Shown piece after piece: positions 53,194 through 64,000 of a stretch of DNA of 64,000 nucleotides (positions are counted from its first letter, which is position 1; every line of letters starts with the position of its first letter). Made by a program: the position numbers and the translations under genes. The notes under the pieces were generated by a model. The model did not search any database. It was not told where the DNA came from and saw only the letters and a list, made by a program, of their open reading frames with translations. The stretch is from assembly GCA_019321725.1 (NCBI GenBank), contig CM033113.1:9734001-9798000 (forward strand), read 5' to 3'. The DNA is from Paulownia fortunei (Eukaryota; Streptophyta; Magnoliopsida; Lamiales; Paulowniaceae).

Positions 53194-55419
53194 TGTTAGA
53201 GTAGGATGCCCAACGCCCCAATTAGATTGGATGTATTATACTCTTTTGCTTTTGTAAAGATAATTTTATTGGAAATCATATTAATAAAAAGGCATTTACT
53301 TTATCTTATGTCTTGCATTTTTTATTTTTGCACATTAGATAAAGTCCTTAGACCAAATTTAGCTACGGGGCATGATCACGCATATGATGGCAATCATGGA
53401 ACATGCCTCTAAGGCTTTGGTCTTAAATAAGTTCCGAGTCTAGAGTTTTTTGAGATGGGACATCAAATAGCTCAATAAGACTCGTACATATAAAGCATGC
53501 TCGTGAGACGAGGATGTCGCATTCCATTGACATTAGCGTAGAGACATAAGTGCATATATGTGGGTGCTTGTTAGGGAACAAGTACATCGAATATGGCCTG
53601 CAAGAAATTCTTAGTTGGAGGCTTTGCCCGTCGAAATAAAAATTTCTGTGTTGCGATAGTACACGACTAGTCCTCAAACTTGAGGCACGATGGTAGCTTT
53701 GTGTGCATCCTGCAGGACTTTGATATATCTTCTGATTGCTTGGCAATCACAAAGGGGGTATGTTGGGTGTTGCACTGGTGTGCATGGAGGTTTGTCAGTG
53801 GCCAACATAGAATTCGACACTTATCTTTTTAAATAAGGGAATCTCCTGTGTTTTCATAGTTCGTAATTCAAAAACCTTGGCTAAGGCAGAATGAATTGTA
53901 ATTCATTAAGAATCATTGGAACTTAAAATGGGATCACAACAATTGAATCATTTAGGGTTTCAACTTATAATCCATGCCTTAAATTCAATCAGGAGATTAG
54001 TTATCGAAAGGACCGTATGTGTATGGTACTCGCAACTGAAATAGGTTACTCGCTATTTCACCTAAGACTAGTTTGTCATGATTACTTGCTAGGTGTTTTT
54101 ATGGATAGTGAGGTTCTTGAAATTAAGAAGTTGATTCCAAGCGGATTAATTAATTGAATTAATTAATTAGAATAATTGTTATTCATAAGATGTAAATATT
54201 GCAAACCCACTACTAGCTTAATAGTGAACCTAAGAGGGTCACACATCTTTATGGAAAGTAACATTTTTTATTTTAATTTTATCCAATGGTTGGAAATTAA
54301 TTAACTAATATTGATCAATTAATTAATTAAGGGTTCTATTTAATTTAATAGTTAAATTAAATTATTCAATTAAGTAATTGGATTATTTAATTGGATCTAA
54401 TTTGATTAGGAAGTCCAATTGGAGTAAATTAGATTAATCAATTGGATTGATTAAATTGGGATTGAATCAATTGAATTAATTTGGGGATTTTTTAGTCCAA
54501 ACCCAAAATAAATGTGGATCACTTAAGGAGCCCATTAAAGTATGAAGAGAATAAATTAAATAAATATGATTTATTTAATTAACATATTTATAGATAAATA
54601 AATATAGTGACCAATTTTATAGGATAAAATAGGCCACTAAGATTTAATTTATGTATAAATATAATTATAGTATATATATATAATATATATCTATCTTGAT
54701 ATTATTTGAAGAGTTCAAATTAATATCAATAATGTATGTAGACAATTTTGATGATTAATGTAGTTTCAAATTAGTCTACATACAATAGAGGAGTGAAAAA
54801 AGAAGAGTTCTTGAAAGATTTGGAATCCTTCCAAGATAAGGTTTTGAAGTAGTTCAAAATAGAAAAACTTTCCAAAAGTTGAAAAATGATTAAAATTTTC
54901 AGCCCTATACATATGAGGGATGAAAATTATATAATTCAATTCAAAAATTTGAGCAAAAAATATTTTGTTTAAAGCCTTCTATATTTACTCTTCAAGAAAA
55001 GAAAAGAAAGAAAAAGAAAATCAGTTTCTTGTTATTTTCTTCATATTATTGTTTCAAGAACTTAAAGAATCAATTTTTATTGTTCTTGAAAATATACTCC
55101 GGTTCTAAATTAGTAAACAATTAAAAGGATACTAGCGAATTTTTTTGATTGGTGTTGCTTTCCGTATCGTGGACCTGATAGAGGAGAGACACTTGGATCC
55201 CTACGAGTTCTGATAGTTTAGGATAAGCAATTGATTGCTTCATTCCCTATAACAACCAGAGTGCACGAAAGGTATAATCCAATTTTATATTTATTTATAT
55301 ATTCACTTGAATAAGCGCGATTATTAAAATCGCTTTCGAATCAAAGTAGTTAAATTTATGTTTGATAAAAAAATTAATTTTCCGCTGCGTATACCCCTGC
55401 GATTATAGCGAACCCAATA
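53194..55419 (+). repeat. 3' LTR of the Copia element
   Basis: Starts TGTTAGAG after the polypurine tract and ends CCCAATA, where the 5' LTR ends CCCAACA, so the usual CA end has mutated to TA. Equal length to the 5' LTR despite scattered substitutions and small indels. Confidence 0.95.
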
Positions 55420-55424
55420 GATGG

Positions 55425-56191
55425 ATGGTTCCACCAACATCTTTCTTTCATCTAGCACTCGCATTGCATAACTCATGGTACAAAAAATTGAGGACTGCAC
55501 TACCCCAACTGAATCTACCACAGTTTGCAATATGCTCCATATGATGTAAATACAACAATGACACCTTGTTACCTGATGTATCCAGGCACATAACACTGCC
55601 CAAAAGAATCAAAATACATCCTCGAGTGTATCTCTTGACATCTATATATGGGGTGTCATCAGTCACCGGATGGCTATCAGGTAATCCCTGATGGCGGTCA
55701 ATATAATATGCGAATCATATAAATGGTTTTCATCAAGTGTGAATCCTAGATAATGGAGATAATACTGTTGCCATTGTGATTTCAATCTCTTAATATCTGT
55801 GTCAGTAATGGGCTCTCCCTCAATTAGTAGCTCCCAAATAATTGTTACATCATGTAATATAATAGTCACCTCACCAACTCAAATGAAAGGTGTGGGTCTC
55901 AGAACACCATCTCTCAACAAATGAAGTGATCAAATGACGATCAATATCAAAATATCCACACCTATAAACTCTATAAAATCTCATGTCAAATAATATATGA
56001 ATAACACAATAATGTAGTCTGAGATCATGATCATCATCACTGTCGTCCAGTCTCCAAAATAATCCAACTCCATGTCTAACGGATAGGATGATATCTACAG
56101 AATCCAAAAACCCATCCTCAGATTGGTGATATGCCTGTCTACAAAGAACTGTCGTCTCTCGGGGACCATAAATTGTAGGAATGTCCATCAT
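55425..56191 (-). pseudogene. Plant mobile domain gene, N-terminal part
   Basis: Begins at ATG 56191 (MMDIPTIYGPRE). It shows the PMD pattern: a long acidic opening, then ERWCSETHTFHL, a one-base frameshift near 55885, then GEVTIILHDVTIIW and EGEPITDTDI, a match to the typical ETHTFHLPxGExTITLxDVxxLWGLPIxGEPVTG region. It continues through ILILLGS and CGRFSWGSAVLNFLYHELC to GGTI, where the Copia interrupts it at 55420. The reading frame continues on the far side at 45331. The frameshift suggests the gene was decaying apart from the Copia insertion. Confidence 0.78.
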
Positions 56192-56521
56192 GTTATAATA
56201 ATAATTCTAATTAATAACTCAAGTTAAGAAATAAACATATCATTCATAATGATATACAAAATTTAAATAACTTCATAAATTAAACAAGTCAAATCATGAA
56301 TCATGTGATAAATAAATCAAATGAGATGACATAGATACAAATTACAAATATCATATGCAATAAAGTCATTTAACAAGTCATCGACTAGTCTTCACGAAAA
56401 TAATACAAACTAATAATTATTATACTAGTCCATAACAACATCATCTACGTTGTCGACTAGTTATCCCACGTTGTGATGTATCGCTTTGTTGGCTTGCACG
56501 ATATTGTTGTCTAGCATGTGT

Positions 56522-59080
56522 CTAAGACCAATCCATCTCATTCGGGATTTGAGTGGTAGTATCTCGTCCACGATATTTTTGAACTAGCGAAGATGGATTG
56601 TGGCACAACTCGAAATATGGAGTGTCCCAACAATCTTCATCTGACAATGGCTCAAACGTGCCACTATATGTGTCCATATAAGAAGCAGTGTTGTAGTAAG
56701 ATTTCATGAACACTGCTGGGTTAATCCCAAAATATCGACAAACTTGCATTGTATGTGAGCATGGAATTCCATTGTGCCTACACCATCCGCATGAGTATTT
56801 CGACAACTTCAGTTTCGCAACATGTGTATAAATGTTTGATAATCTGGCTTGGCGCGTTATTATCGAAGCAAGTTGCTCGTGTAATCAAACAAATGTACAG
56901 TATGGTCTATGGATTGCTTCTGCAAAGTGTCATATTGTCTTAATACTTCATCGGGTCACGGTTGGTTCTTCTCAATCATTTGACAACCCTTTGATGTACG
57001 ATCCAAAAAATATTTTGCAGAGCGATGAAATATCATCCCAATAATAGCAGTGATTGGGAGCCGTTTAACACTTTTTAGCATTCCATTAAAGCACTCCGAT
57101 AAATTTGTTGTCATTATGCCACAACTTCATTCTTTATCGTGAGAAAGAGTCCATTGAGACTTATCAATGTTATCCACATATGCATATGCATCCTCATTGA
57201 GACTCTTAATCTATTCCATGATATTCACGAATTGTGTAGGTCTCAACATTGAACCAGCATTATATGCCATGTCCTTCAATTTAATGCTTTTGAACCACTT
57301 GTTGAAATTTGAACACACATGTTTTAAATAGAAACGATGCACTCCATGAGGGGGCTTAAAGTTAGGTATGTATTCAACTGTTGCAATAAGACCAGTGTGC
57401 CGATAAAAAATAAGACATACACATTCAACACCTCGAACAATATGTTTAGACAACATGGGAAGGAACCATCTCCAAGATGTAAAGGTTTCTTCATCAACAA
57501 CTGCATATGCAAGATGGAGAACATATTGATTTGGATCTACCCAAATAGCAATCAGCATCTTATGCTTGTATTTTGTGTAAAGATGGGTTCCATCAACACT
57601 TATAATCTTGCGGCAATGTTGAAATACATCGATACATGGTTTGAAAGCCCAAAATACATATTTCAACATCTTGATTTCAGGGTTTTCAGTGTTAATGTGA
57701 TGTCACTTGATAATTGTGCCTGAATTTTATTTATGTAGGGCTCCCATATACTTAGGCAATTATTTTACAGAACTCTCCCATGTTCCATAAACATTTTTCC
57801 TCGCCCGTACCAAGCTATGCCATGCCTTATGGTATGAAATTTTATACCCATATTTGTCCTTAACTGTCTACTAGACATGGTTAATCTCAAATGTAGGATC
57901 ACATTGAACCATGCCTGCAAGTAATGTAGCAATCATGTTTTTGCATAGGCTACGATGATCTACAGACACTGCATTCATCAGGCATGTATGAGGGTCTCCA
58001 TACTTGGTGATTTGCCATAAACCGAGCTTATCTTTGAAATCTGTTCCAAGCCTCCAACCTCACCACGATCCCAATGTGATATGCTTGCATTCGACCTTTT
58101 ATAGATTTGGTGTACTCTCAACCACTCGATATTTGCGTTTTGCGATTCGCACAGAGAAATCTTTCACCACAGGCTGTAATTTTTTTTTTATCTTTGAAGA
58201 CTATACCCTTCTCAAGTTCTTCTTTCATGGAATCATAAAACTTTATTTTTTTCGAAATATCAATAGAGTCCACAAATACTTCCGAATGAGTTGTGTTGAA
58301 GAATGGAGAAGTCGAATACATCGCATAATCAACAGTCATTGAGGGTATTAAGGTAGACACTGGTACTGGTAGGTGTTGTTGGGATGAGGTGTCCTCGTCG
58401 TGTTGGTTATATATCTCTTGCATGTCATCAACATCTACCTCATCATTACTATCGACTTCACCATCAAATCCACTTTCATCGGGTTCAAAATCAATATATT
58501 CTTAAGCACCAAAACTATTGACCATTGGGTCGAGTAATTCATCGGTTGATTCGACATCCACAGCTTCTGCATATATACTTTCAAATTGAACATGTTGATG
58601 TAGGCTGGAGCTTGAAACAACTGCACAGTGATCTTCAATCCCGACACTTGCAATCTCTTGCATGATTGTAGGCATATCAATAACGATATTATCTCTTAAA
58701 TAAGATGCATATTGGTAATACTCATTACTTGTCAGAATATCGAGCATAATATTAGGCTGCAATTGTTCAGTTTGAACATAAAGGTGTACAAATTGATTTT
58801 TGACCTCCGGATCAAAGAAAAAACACAAATCTTCGTCATTGTTGATTGATATTAGATATGGCATATTATTTTCACAGTACTTGGAGGATATTTTCAACAA
58901 GTGCTGATTATTATGAATGTCCGTCATTTGATATAACATCAATAACAATCCTAAATAGTCTGTCCTACGAGATATCCTCCTAACTCCAATTGCAAGACGA
59001 TCATATGTCACAAAATAACCATTCTGTAAAATTTGACCACCAAAATGCACCACAACACCAATCTTGGTCGGATTTGACAT
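56522..59080 (-). pseudogene. MuDR-type (MULE) transposase, broken
   Basis: Starts at ATG 59080 with an N-terminal region typical of plant MULE proteins (GGQILQNGYFVTYD). A variable acidic part follows, then a GIVFKDKK segment of the MuDR DNA-binding domain near 58190. The DDE core is near 57220-57660: ISVDGTHLY has the first Asp, but the usual SDRHxGI motif reads FYRHTGL, so the second catalytic Asp is lost. A SWIM zinc finger (YSCGWCRHNGIPCSH) lies near 56790. Stops and frameshifts occur near 58500, 58115, 57900 and 57210 and between 57000 and 56800, so no full-length protein can form. It faces the same way as the PMD gene and lies upstream of it. Confidence 0.88.
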
Positions 59081-59127
59081 AACTTCAAAATTAAGAATAT
59101 ATTGGTTAATTAACTAAAACTAATATT

Positions 59128-60075
59128 CATTAACAAATGCATTCACAAATAATTATTTATTTTTATTAGTTAGTTAATTATTATTTTATTATAATAATTA
59201 AGAAGTTTCTAATAACTATCATTCCTAATTAACTAAAATTATTATTCATTAAAATTAAAATTTATAATTATTAATTTAATTTTTTGAATATTAAAATATA
59301 TATTTTGAACAAATGTATTCACAAATAAATATTTATTTTTATTAGTTAGTTAATTATTTTTTATTATAATAATTAAAAAGTTTCTAATAATTATAATTTC
59401 TAATTAACTCAAATTATTATACATTAAAATTAATTTTATAATTATTAATTTAATTTTTTGAATTTTAAAATACTTATTTTGAACAAATGCATTCACAAAT
59501 AATTATTTATTTGAATTAGTTATTTAATTATTATTTTTTATAATAATTAATAACTTTCTAATAATTATCATTTCTAATTAACTCAAATTATTATTCATTA
59601 AAATTAATTTTATAATTATTAATTTAATTTTTGAAGTTTAAAATACTTATTTTGAACAAATGCGTTCACAAATAATTATTTATTTTAATTAGTTAGTTAA
59701 TTATTATTTTTTATAATAATTAATAACTTTCTAATAATTATCATTCCTAATTAACTAAAATTATTATTCATTAATATTAATTTTATAATTATTAATTTAA
59801 TTTTTGAATTTTAAAATACTTATTTTGAACAAATGCATTCACAAATAATTATTTATTTTAATTAGTTAGTTAATTATTATTTTTTATAATAATTAAGAAC
59901 TTTCTAATAATTATCATTCCTAATTAACTAAAATTATTATTCATTAAAATTAATTCTATAATTATTAATTTAATTTTTCAAATTTAAAAATATTTATTTT
60001 GAACAAATGCATTCACAAATAATTATTTTTTAATTCATTAGTTAATTATTATTTTATTATAATAATTAAGAAGTT
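59128..60075. repeat. Tandem array of about 174-bp AT-rich units
   Basis: The marker AACAAATGCATTCACAAAT (with one-base variants) recurs at about 59132, 59308, 59482, 59655, 59828 and 60002, that is every 173-176 bp. Between markers each unit repeats the same order of blocks (TTAGTTAGTTAATTATT, TTTCTAATAATTATCA, CTAATTAACT, TTATTCATTAAAATTAA). Roughly five full units and a partial one are present. It lies directly upstream of the transposase start, in its promoter region. Confidence 0.92.
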
Positions 60076-60651
60076 TTTATTTATTTATTAATATTTCAAT
60101 TGTTGCTTAATTATAATTTTCAAATCATGCATCAAATAATTAAAATAACAAATATGCATCATTGCATATAATATCTAAGAGTATGATTATAATCATTTAC
60201 ATATTTCAAATCAACTAATCAACATACTAATTTATCAAGTTATTATGTTTTTCAACTAAACTACGTACAAATACAACAATATAAAAACTATATAATTTAG
60301 ATATAATTAAAGTCTCGTACCTATACTTAAAGTATATCAAGGTTGAAATGCTCGTCGCTTTCAAAATCAACAACCTATTAAACAAATTAAAAAAATAAGA
60401 AACAATATAAATTTTAAATTTATTAAAAAGAAAAAAATAAAAATAAATAATATAATTATATTTTTTAAAAAAATAAAAAAAAAGAAATAAATGGAGGACG
60501 TTGGTGGAGAAAAGAAAATAAAAGTCGAAAGGGATGGAAAGGATGAATGGATATAAATATGGTGGTGAAGAAGAAAATGAGGGATGAAAGAGATGCAAAG
60601 GATGAAAGCAATTTATAGAGGAAAAGCAGAGGGAGAGGTAGGGAAAAATCA

Positions 60652-60690
60652 GACCAAAAGTCGCCCCTACTACAGGGGCGACTTTTGGTC
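60652..60690. repeat. Perfect hairpin with 17-bp arms
   Basis: GACCAAAAGTCGCCCCT and its exact reverse complement are separated by ACTAC. It lies just outside the 174-bp array and is locally GC-rich. It may belong to the terminal region of the MULE. There is no T-run after it to suggest a terminator. Confidence 0.85.
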
Positions 60691-60699
60691 AAAGGCTTA

Positions 60700-63640
60700 T
60701 TTTGCAGAAAGCTGCAACGCTACTGCTGCAGCAATTCAAAGCCACCTACTTTGTGAGCGACTTTGCATATAAATTTAACACTTCTATTTTTACGGCATTT
60801 GTATATATTTTTTTTTAAATTGCAATATTCTATTAAAAAAACCAGGTTCTTTTTCTTTAATCAATGATTTTTAGAATCTAAATAATAAAAGATTTAAGAG
60901 TAATAAGTTACAATATTTGAGAAAGGCATTTGACAAGAAAGGTGTATAGCTTTATCTTGTGAATCAGACCATAATTTTTGAATTCAGATAAAACAGATCA
61001 AGTATCCAAATTTTTAGGCACTCGATACATTTAAATACCGAAATGCATAATACGCAATTAGTTGGGTTCGGATTCAAGGTACCCTTATAAATAAATAACA
61101 AAGAAAAAACACACACGATATGCTTGTATTCAAACATCTCAAACATTGATAAAGAGCTAGGAATTTCTTGAATGAAATGCACTCCTTTGTATATGTAAGG
61201 AGTCCATTGAATAAATAGATAGATTCTATCTATATTCTCACCTCAATCTCGATCGTTCGTTGTCCTCCACAATCGATTGGACTATGACGAATCAGTTGCG
61301 TATAGGTCTTAGGGAAAGTTTAAGATACTATTGCTCCCAATTGGTCTTCATCGATATGTTGGTCCGATCGGTTTATGGTATAAGGGTCGGCAACAAAGGA
61401 GCTCAAGTCGAAAAGTTACGTATCTATATTTCATTCTAATACTCAAAATATATTTTAAAATTTTCAAAAATTGATAATTACTTTTGAAAAATGCAACAAA
61501 TTTAGTTTTTGATCATTTTTATTTTTTATTTTCACTTCATTCAAAATCCAAATAGAGCAAAGATATATCATGGACTGCGTCCATCTACAAATGGACTTAC
61601 AAAATGGGCTCAACATTTTTGTTGGCCCAGTAGCCATTTTCAATCTACTGGGCCCTGGGAAATAATAAATGCGTATTTTTCAATATCAAAATTCAAAAGC
61701 AAGAAACATAAAGATGAAGTTGGATTATAATTCTTGAACATTCATAATTCATTATCTTATATCTATATATAAAAACATATATTTTTATTAGCAATTTAAC
61801 ATGGGATATTGCTATAAATAAACTTAGGCATAATTTATTATTTATTTATTCTAATTAATCAGATCCAGATCCTGGTGGAGATATCATGCAACATTGAATT
61901 TGGATAAATATTCGGATCCAAATAATGGTAATGACGCAATAATAAATAGTATTAGTATCAAATAAATCAATAATTGAATCAAGTGGCCAAGAATCCAATC
62001 AGAAAAAAATTGTAAAAAGTTTCCATTCATTCCATGCTGAACTAATTACTTTATTTCTTTTTTAGGACATTCTAAAATAAGATTTTATTTTTTATAGTAT
62101 TTTTTTTTCTTCAAAAATATCCTCATTTAAATAATCATGTAATACCACTAAATTCTCAAATACTACTTTTGAGGACAAGTGTATAATCTTTCACACGATT
62201 TTTACTTTTTTTTTTAATTACTTTTATCTATACTTTCACACTAAATCAAAATGAAAACATAAAAAACAAGACTTGATAATATTAAATTATAAAACCCCAA
62301 AAGAAATAAAAGTGAAATCCACCCACAATCAAAGAATCATGTAATGTGCACATGGCAACCTCATCAAAGAGTAGTCATGTTTTTGACCCAATTACTCTAT
62401 TTCAAAATCTTATGGAACATAAAATAAGTTTTATTATAATTGATATTTTATTTTTTTATTGCATTAATATCAATATATAATAAGTATATATTTAATTATA
62501 TTATGTTATATACTTGACATGTATAGATGATATTAAAATATAAGATGAAATATCAATTGTAATAAAAAAATTCAAATTAAACCATTTACAACAAAATCAG
62601 AATGGTGTTGGGAGGTTCCGATTTATCGAACCGATTGGTGGATTGGTGCAGACTGATTTTAAAAGCATTGGCTTGGCTAAAACTACCACTTGTTAAATAA
62701 AAAATGATCTGTATTTAATTTTCTTTTGTTTCAATTAAAAAATTTTGATATTGAATTTTTTTAATAATTAAATCAAATTCAAATATATTTTTAAACTAAA
62801 CATGAAAAATATTTTGTACTACTCCGCTAGATTGATTTAGCCTATTGTAAATATTTTAACATTTGTGATTCTTTATTTATTTAACCCCAATCTAGAAGTA
62901 TTGCACCTACTATTACATAAAATTCAATCAGTTTATTATTTGAGCTTAAGTCAACAATAAAAGTAATTTAAAAATAATTCAGTATTTTTGATAGACCCTT
63001 ATTATTAGAAGGTCCCAAACTGTTCGATCCTAAAATGATCATGATTGTTCACTGAAATTCATCTTACACCAACAGATGTCACAGGTCGACCTCAAGATTT
63101 CCTTAGAATTACCCTTCCTATTATTATTGCTTGATTTCAATTCTTCTATCACCACATACAAAATAAAAGTGTTGAGTGTTACTATAAAATTAAAGAATGT
63201 GATAAAGAGTTGAATGGTCGGAGGGTTTACATTTTATAGATCTCATTGCTCCTCTATTTGAATAAAATATGCAGATTTATTGGTCGAATTAGGGGAAATT
63301 TGTCCACTCCAAGATTAGTTAAATTATGTAGACTCGTTGATCGAATCAGAAAAGATCGTTTATTCTCAAAATTAATTAAAATCAAGCGACAAGATCTAAG
63401 TAATAAAAAAAAAAAATTATGTAGACTCACTGCTTTTCAGTGTTACAAGATCTGTTATTTCCCTGCTACTTGACCCTTGGACAATGGGACAAAAATATGG
63501 ATTGAGTTCAAAATTGACCCAAGCAATGGGTTGTGCCTGTCCAAAAATGACACTTTATTCACTTCTTGGAATGAAACTACGGCATTGATCTTATCTTGAT
63601 GTAATTATCACATCTATAAAAGAAAATTTACCTCCTTGAC
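60700..63640. other. Intergenic AT-rich DNA
   Basis: Short ORFs only. The segment 61240-61420 is less AT-rich than its surroundings and may be an old repeat fragment, but it has no coding or terminal signature. Confidence 0.45.
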
Positions 63641-63644
63641 ACAT

Positions 63645-64000
63645 AAACTGTGTTGTATATTAACAAATATCGAATGTTCCACAACATCTTATGTTAATTG
63701 TAAGCACTTTAGATTTTTTTTTTTTATAATTATGTATTTTATTTAATATTGTATATATTCCATTAAAATATTTTTAATATATATACTTGAAATTAATTAT
63801 AACGTGATGTATATGTGAATAAACTATGTTGTATAACAAACATTGAACGTTCCGCAACATCTTATGCTAATTATAAACAGTTTAGATTTTTTTATATTTA
63901 TGTATTTTATTTAATATTGTATATATACCATTAAAATATATATTAATATAACATGAAATATAAAATATAATATAAAATTACAATAAAAGATAAAATGACA
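63645..64000. repeat. 176-bp direct duplication, cut by the window end
   Basis: The block beginning AAACTGTGTTGTATA at 63645 recurs as AAACTATGTTGTATA at 63821. Matching inner parts include GTTCCACAACATCTTATG / GTTCCGCAACATCTTATG and TGTATTTTATTTAATATTGT. The second copy runs toward the window edge, so more copies may follow. Confidence 0.85.

Larger units (their letters stand above)
45337..55419 (+). mobile_element. Complete Ty1/Copia LTR retrotransposon, nested in the PMD gene
   Basis: LTRs 45337-47562 and 53194-55419 are both 2,226 bp. The internal region has a tRNA-Met primer site, gag, protease, integrase, reverse transcriptase and RNase H in the Copia order. GATGG occurs directly before (45332-45336) and after (55420-55424) the element: a perfect 5-bp target duplication. 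The first about 260 bp of the two LTRs show about 11 mismatches by eye, so the insertion is not recent, and the internal genes carry stops and frameshifts. Removing the element and one GATGG restores an uninterrupted PMD exon, so the element is younger than the MULE. It cannot encode its own proteins now. Confidence 0.97.
43140..60700 (-). mobile_element. Decayed Mutator-like element (MULE) carrying a PMD gene, approximate limits
   Basis: Two minus-strand pseudogenes lie in tandem: a MuDR-type transposase (about 56522-59080) and, downstream, a plant-mobile-domain gene (43561-56191, with a Copia insertion removed). Fusion or linkage of PMD sequences with MULE transposases is known in plants. 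Candidate edges are short inverted-repeat regions at 43177-43211 and 60652-60760, which share a loosely similar ATTGCT...CTTT segment in inverted orientation. I could not find convincing long terminal inverted repeats or the expected 9-11-bp target duplication, so the limits are estimates. Without the 10.1-kb Copia, the element would be about 7.5 kb, a normal size for an autonomous MULE. Confidence 0.65.

Noticed and set aside
59100..60075. CRISPR-like array
   Set aside because: The units are long and contiguous tandem repeats without unique spacers, in a plant genome; this is a satellite-type array.

Overview
The window is nuclear DNA from a flowering plant, most likely a eudicot. It is AT-rich, its genes have many GT-AG introns, and the families are plant-specific: a plastid ADP-glucose pyrophosphorylase small subunit, a RABB1 GTPase, an SBT5-type subtilase and a CAX exchanger. 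It also carries plant mobile-element families. I cannot name the species from the sequence alone.

Region 1 (0-37 kb) is gene-bearing. In order: a small glycine/cysteine-rich membrane protein (minus); a ten-exon CAX cation/H+ exchanger (minus, about 2.8-7.95 kb); a stretch of old repeats with no gene (9.4-15.2 kb); a PHD finger plus Myb-like gene (plus, 16.35-18.01 kb); the ADP-glucose pyrophosphorylase small subunit (minus, 19.97-23.80 kb); a RABB1/Rab2 GTPase (minus, 26.84-30.13 kb); and a secreted subtilase (minus, 31.11-36.86 kb). For AGPS, RABB1, the subtilase and PHD-Myb I joined exons by splice phase and recovered full-length proteins of 523, 211, 770 and 387 residues. These genes are independent, each with its own promoter. 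They act in starch synthesis, ER-Golgi traffic, extracellular proteolysis, vacuolar ion storage and, probably, chromatin or telomere-type DNA binding.

Region 2 (37-64 kb) is dominated by mobile elements. A broken Copia fragment lies at 37.5-38.7 kb. From about 43.1 to 60.7 kb is a decayed Mutator-like element with two minus-strand genes. One is a MULE transposase pseudogene with a SWIM zinc finger. The other is a plant-mobile-domain (PMD, MAIN/PP7-long-form type) pseudogene. A complete 10,083-bp Ty1/Copia element (45337-55419) sits inside an exon of the PMD gene. It has two 2,226-bp LTRs, a tRNA-Met primer site, a polypurine tract and a perfect 5-bp target duplication (GATGG). Its coding region is itself broken by stops and frameshifts. 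Upstream of the transposase is a tandem array of about 174-bp AT-rich units, then a perfect 17-bp-arm hairpin. The window ends in a second, unrelated 176-bp direct duplication.

I did not find a clearly new functional system. The most distinctive structures are the PMD-carrying MULE with the nested Copia, the satellite-like array next to its transposase, a GC-AG intron and a stop-free 96-nt intron in the AGPS gene, and the internal 34-residue repeats of the PHD-Myb protein.
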